From assembly GCA_014549065.1 (NCBI GenBank), contig JACDOX010000001.1, positions 9,707,195 through 9,771,194 of the forward strand: a DNA stretch of 64,000 nucleotides. The letters run 5' to 3'. How positions within the stretch are numbered: the first letter of the stretch is position 1; each line of letters starts with the position of its first letter. Below the pieces are notes generated by a model. It made no database searches and was not told the origin of the DNA. It worked only from the letters and a program-made list of their open reading frames with translations. Below are positions 56,110-64,000 of this stretch, piece after piece. A program made the translations under genes and the position numbers. Origin of the DNA: Cardinalis cardinalis (taxonomy: Eukaryota; Chordata; Aves; Passeriformes; Cardinalidae).

Positions 56110-59100
56110 TTGCTTCTGTGGGAGGCAGCAGTGCCCGCCCACAGAGTGTGGGGCTGGGCANCTCGAGCCACCCTCCTGCCTTCGGGACCCTGTGTCTGCA
56201 GGTCCTGCTGGTGTCCTCCACAGAGCCCTCTGCACAGGGCGTGCTGCTACTGCCATCAGTCACTGTTATTTATTGTCTTCTTTCAGCACAGAGCTATCCC
56301 AGAGGCACAAGACAGCTCGGTAATGTCGATCCTGCACAGGATTCTTCTCTACTTCTCCTTGCACGTGTAGGTTTTTTTGGCCATGCAGTGCTCAAATGTC
56401 ATCACTCCAGCTCAGTTCTTGAGCGGGGTGAGGGCTGAGAAATGGCTGAGGCAAATCTGCAGAGGAAAAATGATGCCACAACTTTGTTCCCATGCTGCCA
56501 ACTTTTGTCCCAGTACACAGTTTTATAGCTGATCTGTAAAGCCTTGGGAAACCATCTAATGGAAACCTTAATCCTCTNGTGGGGTGTTTGCAGTGGTGTT
56601 CATGGGGTGAGCTGTTATAGCCCCAGCCCTCCTTCTCTGTCTCTTGGATGCAGCCACTTTCCTGGACTTTACAGGTCCATCTGATGTGTCCTTCAGGTTT
56701 GATGTGGTCAGGGCTGAGAAAACACCCANAAAAGATGAGGGCTCTGTCCCCAGGGTGTGTGAGTGTGGGATGGGAGACTGTGGACTGACATGGCTTCAGC
56801 GGTGTGCTGTTGGGTTGTTTGCTGGGTTTGTCAAGATCCTGCTGGGAAAAATCTCCCCTCTTGAATTAGGGAGGAGTCCGTGGCTCCTGTTTCCACCGTT
56901 CCCTGTCTGCCTGCTGACAAATCACTCCTGGCTGAGGGCAGTGCTGTCCTGGGGATCATGCAGCAATTTCCAAAGGGTTTCTTGGCCTTTCANGGCAGTA
57001 GCTGTGAGACACTATCCAAAGTGTTTTTGAGGGTAAGATGAGGCAGGCACCTCCCACTCAGCCCACCAGATTAATTTCCTAATAGACTTTGTCTCAACAC
57101 ATTCCTGACTCCCTGAATAAGTGGGAACTTTCCTGGAGCTTTTCCAACAGGTGACCTCTGTTAGGTTGCTTGCCTACTGATGTTGCCTTCCTGTTTGAAC
57201 TTTCCTGGTTTTCCCATCTCCCTCCCCTGCCTACTTTTCTGCCTGTCAGGAGGATTTCTACCCAAACCTGCCTCCAGCCCTCCCCAGCCAAGCCAAGGAA
57301 AGCATCCTCTCCCTTTCATAGTGATGTGTTCTCCTCNCACAGCTGCTTGCCAAGCGCAAGCAAAATGCCCTTCCCACTGCATACTGGCACTTTGGCCGCA
57401 ACACCCTTGGGAATGGGAGACCCCCCATGCTACAGAGTTATGGAGAACCGTGTCCACCTCATCCATCCATCCTCCTAGCCTCTGGGGTAGGTTTCAGAAA
57501 ACCAGCACTGGCACAATAAAATATTGTAGTCCCTTCCTGAACCCATGCCAGCTCCAATAATTAGCATTGCAGCCTGGGCAAGAGGCAGCAGATGTCGAAG
57601 GCCCCAGAGAGCCATTCCCCAGTGGAGGAGAAATGAATGACACAAAGTCTAGGTCAAGGCAGTCCAGCCCCAGCTGCTGCAGTGCCTGGAGATGTGACTG
57701 CCAGCAACCTTCCTGCCTCTGTGAGTGCAAGGGTGAAGTGGCTGAGGAAGGGCTGAGGAAAGCCCACCTGCCTCTNGCAGGCCACCTCAGCCCTGGGCAC
57801 TTGCAGCTGAGGGCACCACTGCAGAAAGAGCACAATNTTCTCCTGAGGGTTGGGAGCACCCAAGGTCAGACTCCAGAGCTGACACCCAAACAGGTTAAAA
57901 CATGCTGGGTTAAACAANTTCTGGGTATTAGTTATTTTCTATTTGCCAAGGTGTGCAAGCCTACCAGCTAGGCTAACTGGACTCCCTGAGCCCTTTTTCC
58001 CAGTATGTCTGCCCCAGGAAATGCTTGTAAGTGGGGCAGGGAGCAGGTGAAAAAAGTTCTCACANGGCATCAACTTCATATGGCCTCTGCACAGAGCAGT
58101 GTTTGGCAAAAATGCCAGGTGCACCTTCCCAAGATTGAGTATAATTGCACATGAAGCAACAGGACTGTGACAGCAATGTGTAACAGGCACCCAGTATAAA
58201 TCCTGCTCATGAGGCTGCAAGGACTGTCAGAAACATCACCCTTGGTGTTGTTTATTGTTTGCACACCAATGATATAGAAGCGATTCCCAAGGATAAGTAG
58301 TACATTTTCTCCACATCTTGGCAGAGCAGATTCCTCCAGTAAGTGGCTTGAATTTTAAAGTCTTTTCCAAACCCCACAAAGTTCTGCAAACCCTAATCTG
58401 CTGAGGTTCAAATTCTTTGTGAGTAAAGTAGTGGAAAGAGAAACAAAATAGTATTCTTTAATGAATGGAAGGAAGAGAAGAATTTCCCAAATAATTATAA
58501 GTGTGTTTATAGTGACTCCCACTGTTTTATGCCTGTGACCCCNGGTCAGATGTGGGGTATTGTATAGATCCATCCATAAGTACATAATACACTTGTCATA
58601 GATGAGATCAGCTCTGATGTATTTTTCTGGCAGCTTCGGAGCCATCATATTTTCAATGTTTTGTCCAGTCAATCACATCTCAAATGGTGGGGTTTCCATC
58701 ACATCCCTCCAATGTCTTATGGGAGCTCTTTGCTAGGACAGTTTCTCGGTGTCAGCAGTAACTCCCCAGGTAGAGAAAGACCAGCCTTTTTTGCAATTCT
58801 CCTAAAGATTACCTGTTTTATTTGTATTAACTCTCTTCAAAATCCCTTGCAGTTCTCTCTGGCACTTACCAGCCTGATTTGCATGGTTNGAGGAGCACAC
58901 ACTTACATGGCTGAGCACAATGGCGGGCAGGCCTGAGCAGCCATCCTCCCTGACTGGAGGCAATAAACCTCTGTTTGCTCACCAGCCTTGCTGGGAACAT
59001 CAGCCTAGGGTGAGCAAGACACCTACGCTACCTCCAGCACCAGATGTAGCTCTGTGGCTGCTCGGTGAGTTTCTGCCATGCCAGAAGACAGAAGACACCC

Positions 59101-61477
59101 ACTTCATGGCCNTGGTGGAGTCATGCTCAGCCATGGCACCCTGAAGTGCTGAGGGGCTGGCAGCACAGCCCTGAGAAATGTGCAGTCAGGATGTCACCTA
59201 AATGGGCAGCTTTGAGCTTGCTGTCACTTTCCTTCTTTGAAGGGAATCCTGGGGTATGCCCAGGCTTGGAAATCAGGCTGCTTCTAACACATCTTCGCAG
59301 GCACCACTGGACGTGCTTAGGGCCTGTCCTAAGGCCAGCACGCTTGCTGGTGCCCCTTTCCACCAGGCTGCTGCTGCAGCTGGGATGTGTGTGAGGCACC
59401 TACCTCCCCCTTCCTGCNTCTCATTCCTTGGCACAAAACTGTAATAGAAAAGAGACACCTGCCCCAGGACCCTTTCCCAGTGTAAACTTGCTTAGATTGG
59501 TGTAGACACTTTGCTGATGAGTTTGCACAGTAGGACACCAGACCTGAGCTGTGGATCCTGGTGCCTGAGCCCTACCAGAGGGGCTGCTTAGGTCAGTGCT
59601 CATGTGCTGTCCTACCAGCAGACACACACATCTCCACTTGTTTTGTGGCACTAGCCCNTGCTGAAGNAGGATCATCATAGCAAAAGACGTCNCTTCTACA
59701 ATATCATACATGTTTAAATATTTTTCNCACCAGTGCTGTTCCCGCTACCTTTGTGCTTCCACTTGTCTTGCCTCGAGCAACTGGATTCAACCCTGTTCCC
59801 ACTCTCTGCTGGCTGTGACAGAACTAGCTGGGGGTCACTCATCTCCCCAGCCACCAACAACAGCACTGAACTGATGGGAAAGTGATGTTGTCCCCTGGCN
59901 GTGCTGAGGCCCAGCATAATTGTGCTGGTGAGCCCAGGGAGGGTATGTGTGACATATGGCGAGTGGGGAGGACGTTTACGATACAGCAGAGGGAGACCTG
60001 TCAGAATGGGCAGCAGCAGAGACACTGGCCTTCCCATGTGTGCTCCCTGGCAAGAGTCCTCCTACATTTATTTTTTATTCTCTGGGCCTATTGCGTGAAC
60101 TTGAAATATTCTGGAGACTGAGCATGTGGGTTCAAGGCATGTACAACCATTGATTTTTGAAGAACAAAGTGTGGATCCCCCCTATGGCTTTCCTCACAAC
60201 CCCACATTTTCTCAGCAACAAAACTGGAGAGGGAAGCCTGTACTGCTTCCTTCCCTCACCCTCCACCTCTCTCCTAAAGCCACCATAAGGCAGGGCAGTG
60301 CAGGGCAGAACAGGGCAGAGCCCAGGGAGGTGATCTCCTGCTGTCAGCCCACTGGCATTTCTCTCTCCGATGCCTTTGACAAGGAGACATGGTAATGCTC
60401 CTGCTCACACCAGCTCTGGCTGAGGGCTCTCATGTATTTCTGCTCACACGCATGCTCCCACCATGGCTCTGGCAGCTGCTCTCATTTGTTCCCTCTATTT
60501 TTAACTATTCGGTGGTGCCCATCATGACTGTGCCTATGGGGAAGGCTTCCAGAGGTGCTTCCCCTTGCACGGATACAGGCAGGTGCTGAGTAAGGCCTTT
60601 CAAATGCATCCAATATCTCACAACTTAAACAGGAGCAAGGCACGCTGGCACCTTTTCTACCCTAATCTGCATCTTTTGTGCTGAGCACTGTATTTAGCTA
60701 GGATTATTTCGGTGTCCTCGCCCTGCTTGTCTTCTGAATCACTGCCGTGCAAGCCAGCTCCTATCTGCGGTAAAGCCACATAATGGTGCTAGCAGTTAAC
60801 ACCAAGCCTGGGTAAATACACCCACTTGGGCTGGCGGGTTTGGCTCTGGGCTGACCACGGCTGCTTGGTCTCCGGTGAGGTTGGGACAGGCTCCTATCTG
60901 TTACTAATGCCTTTCTGGAAGTCAGGCAATTTATATTAGCCTAAGGTAGGTCCTTGTGGGTCCTGGTGGCATGCACTGTACAGCACAAATGTTTGCTCTG
61001 TGATTCCTGATTTAGGGAGGTGCAAAGGGTATGCTCAAAAAGAACTCCTCCCCCCCACTACCTAATTAGTTTTCCTTTTTTTTTCTTTCTTTCCATTTTT
61101 TTATTATTATTATTTCATTGGTTTCAAGTTTATTAAGAGTACCAAAATATCAGGGGTTTTATTTAAAGGCTCAGGTCCTGGAATCTTGCAAATGCACAGG
61201 GCCTTCTGCTTTTGGTGCAAGAATAAACAGAGCAAGAATGAGTTTCTGCTTTCTATAGCCACAAAGACGTGCCAGAGCACTAAATACCCCTCAGTCACCC
61301 AAAATGTCAGCAAAGAGAAAGCCAATCTGTTACACTGGGGTGTATTTAAAAATACGTCCTCCTCCTCCTTTCAGCCTCTCCTTTCAGGGGGCTCTAAACA
61401 GCAGACTCATCCTTTCTGCATAATGACACCGTTTGACCTGTTTTTGGATTGGGATGAGCAGCTGGCCATAAGCTGNA
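56110..61477. other. Intergenic, no gene recognised
   Basis: Unique sequence with many isolated N. Short GGCAG-type repeats occur at about 60290-60325. Open frames are short, overlapping and without recognised domains. Confidence 0.65.
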
Positions 61478-61612
61478 AGGAGGAGGCCATGACGCAGTGA
61501 GGAGATGTCCTTGGAGCAGTGCTGTGATGTCCCTGGAACAGGGAGGAGATGGCCATGGGGGAGGGAGGAGGTGACCATGGAGCAACGAGGTGTCCCTGGA
61601 GCAGTGCAAAGG
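61478..61612 (+). repeat. Imperfect minisatellite, unit about 20-25 bp
   Basis: Five to six diverged units of the type GAGGAGATGTCCTTGGAGCA, with variants GTGATGTCCCTGGAACAGG, GAGGAGATGGCCATGGGGGA, GAGGTGACCATGGAGCAA and GAGGTGTCCCTGGAGCAG. Minus-strand frames through it are repeat artefacts. Confidence 0.8.
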
Positions 61613-64000
61613 CAGGAGTTGCTCCCTGGGCATGTAGGAAGGAAAAGACCCCCACTCCTAATGGATTCCTTCAGATAAAAGAGCCTCAGCTACCTTTTTT
61701 TCCCTGTAATGGCCCCTGAGGCTAATGTCTTAAAGAGGAAACAAAAGGATTGCTTTGCATCACACAAGTGGGNCAGGAGGGAAGTGGGGAAAGAAGCACT
61801 TGAGTGCTGCATCCCTGCCAGGGCTCCTGCAGCAGGATGGAGGCCGGGGGGAGGGGTGCAGCTGGCCCTAACTTGGGCTTTGCTGTGTGGCCTCTTGGTA
61901 TTAAACCCTTTATTAACCCCTTCTCTGCTGCTATGGTGCCCATGCGCTCCAGCAGGGCCCTGCTGTCCTGGGCCACTGAAACAAGTGCGAGCACCAAGGC
62001 AGGCCACCTAACTGGGCTTGTGGGCAAAGCCAGCAATGAAGATGTATCGTCTGCAGCGGCTAAATCAGTGAGAAACAGCGATAATAACACTGAAAAACAC
62101 AAAGGAATTCTGCAGTAATGCCTTAAAAACGACGGCAAGGGATAAGCACGAGGAAGCTTGAAGAGCAGAACTCAGCGGCAGGAAAGAGGCTTCCTACGGA
62201 AGAGGGGTGTTGGGCGAGCGCTGAACCAGCCCGGGTAGCGTGCAGCTTCCAGCAGCTCCAGCTGTGCTGCTCGTCCTTTGTCTGCTCTCTCCTCTGGCAG
62301 CTTTCCAAGGGAGGGCAGAGCAGGTGTGACAGCCACTGAGGGAGTCCCAGCAGCAGCTAAACCAGGCGGTCAGCCGGCAGCAGCTGCGGCTGCAGGCAGA
62401 AGCTGGATGGAGATGCAGCAGGTTCACTCCTCTAACGGGGATGCTGCTGCTCCTGCTGCCCGTTGTGACTGGCTCCATCATGAGAGCCATTGTGTCCCTC
62501 TGTTCCGTGGCNACTGACTTTCTAAACCACCCACTCTGGCAGCTGAAATTTTCCATGCTCAGTCCCCGCACAGCACTTTCTGTGCATCTGTATTTGGCAG
62601 GATGTTGTGTAGGAGAGACTGCTGTAGGCAGAATAAACAGTCAAATGAAGTAAAAGAGGCATCTTTGATTAGCAGCTAATAGAAGAAATTAAACTCTTTT
62701 GGACCATCATCATCCTTGCCACAATGGATCTGAATGATGTTCTGTCAGTGCCCTGTTTTTGACCCTGCCCTACACCAGTTTCTTTGCAGGAAGATACAGG
62801 GAAGTGACCCAATCAGCATCTCCTCCTAGAGCATCCCTCTCACCCTTAGGATCCCAGCTCTGTCACAAGTGTTACCTCCTTATGCCTGTCCTAAAATAAT
62901 TTTTTAAGTCTTTTGTGCTTGGATTTAACATGTTTAAAGAAGAGCAGATAATGTTTGATACCATCCTGATACGGTTTCCATTGATAATAAATGTTTTGCT
63001 TGGCTGAATATGACCCAGCTGAATAAAAGACTGTGGCTGACTGACATTTCAGCCTTGTAGGGCAGGTCTGTCCCCTCTGCAACATTACAGAGCTGGCAAC
63101 CCTCCAGCCCATGAGAACTACACTGGCTTCTCTCAGGAAAGCTTACCAATGAGGATCTCATCCTGCCACTGAAACCTATAAGAAATGCAGATAAAGTGAA
63201 AAATAATTAAAAATTAATAAAGAAAACAAATCAAACCCTATTCCCTTTAACAGTAGGGCCAAGGGAGAATACTGGGCACTGAAAATGGCATATCCCCAAG
63301 GAGCAAGTACCATCTCTTCAAAGGCACAGTTCTCCCAGAAGCAATAGGAGCAGCATCTGTGCATATAGCTTTTAAGTTTGTAATTTGTCTGTAATTTCTC
63401 TGCAATCACCAATATTCTGTGGGGCTTCTGGGGTGTTTTTTTAGTGTGTGTTTTCTTTTCCATTGCAAAGATCCAGCTCTCTCTCTGAAAGCCCATATGC
63501 TCCTGTCCTGTTTGACTTTAGCATGCAGGAAATGGCCTCTGTCCAATTAGCAGCATGGGAATTAGCACTGCTCAAAATTTGCTACTCCCCACTGTATTTC
63601 CCTCTGAGACTGCTGAACTTCAGTGCTCAATTTTCTCTCTTTCTCTCTNTTTTGAACAGCATCACAAAGATTGAGTGCATAGCAAACTATTAGAAAAGCA
63701 CTGTTAATACTGAAGTCACTAGGTGCAGCTGTTCAATTCCTTGTAATGGTAACACAGAGGCATTTCAGGTGAGTTGTGTTTTCAAGGTATTTCTTTCTTT
63801 GCTGGCTTAGTATATATAATTTGTCTTGTAAAATATTACTAATGTTGGCCAGTCTTGTACCTCATCATGAACTCATAACATTTGGTACTTTACTTAAGCC
63901 AAAGCCTCTGGAGTCTCATGAATATCAGAAAAATCTCAGTTTTAGCATTGACATCTTTGAGAAAAAACATTAAACGTCATCAAAGTGCAAATAGACAATG
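61613..64000. other. Intergenic to window end, no gene recognised
   Basis: Unique sequence that turns AT-rich after about 62.6 kb. I looked for the first coding exon of CLVS1 and saw no resembling frame here or elsewhere in the window. Confidence 0.65.

Noticed and set aside
55249..56323. Long open frames on both strands across 55.2-56.3 kb
   Set aside because: They are created by reading through 315 N bases as open codons.
30184..64000. Search for CLVS1 coding exons
   Set aside because: No open frame resembles the CRAL-TRIO protein clavesin; the gene presumably starts beyond the window or has only non-coding sequence here.

Overview
The window is nuclear DNA of a vertebrate, almost certainly a bird. 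The evidence is short coding exons with GT-AG (and one GC-AG) splice sites, an AT-rich and repeat-poor background, and three CR1 retrotransposon pieces, including a canonical avian CR1 3' tail. There are no bacterial operons, rRNA genes, convincing tRNAs or CRISPR arrays. The species cannot be settled from the sequence.

Positions 2213-30183 (+ strand) hold the 3' two thirds of one gene, CHD7, which encodes the ATP-dependent chromatin remodeller altered in human CHARGE syndrome. I could place 26 coding exons. All junction phases agree, giving 5,832 nt (1,943 residues plus stop). They encode ATPase motif II (DEAH) onward, the helicase C-terminal lobe, the linker and DNA-binding region, the SANT-like domain, two BRK domains and the acidic C-terminus. 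The promoter, start codon, tandem chromodomains and P-loop lie upstream of base 1. From recalled human numbering these are exons 13-38. Bases 1-2212 are the end of the preceding intron.

The CHD7 3' UTR starts at 30184. It has a good poly(A) signal at 31119-31124 and a possible distal one at 33098-33103.

From about 33.1 kb to the end (about 31 kb) I find no credible coding exon. In other amniotes CLVS1 follows CHD7, so this is probably the CHD7-CLVS1 intergenic interval. It holds a MIR/CORE-type SINE fossil (about 36.05-36.20 kb), a decayed CR1 reverse-transcriptase fragment (about 42.17-42.40 kb), a diverged 48-bp duplicated block (40079 and 40660), several satellites including a (TGGGA)n array at 48051-48158, a MARE/GATA motif cluster near 44.6 kb, and a GC- and CpG-rich stretch at 53.5-56.1 kb interrupted by a 315-base assembly gap.

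No undescribed biological system was found. The observations most worth checking are splice-site peculiarities in CHD7 (a GC donor, tandem 3-nt donors and acceptors, an in-frame 60-nt upstream acceptor), a Thr-rich insertion in the last exon, the pattern of isolated N bases, the 48-bp duplication, and the GC-rich gap region as a possible missing promoter.
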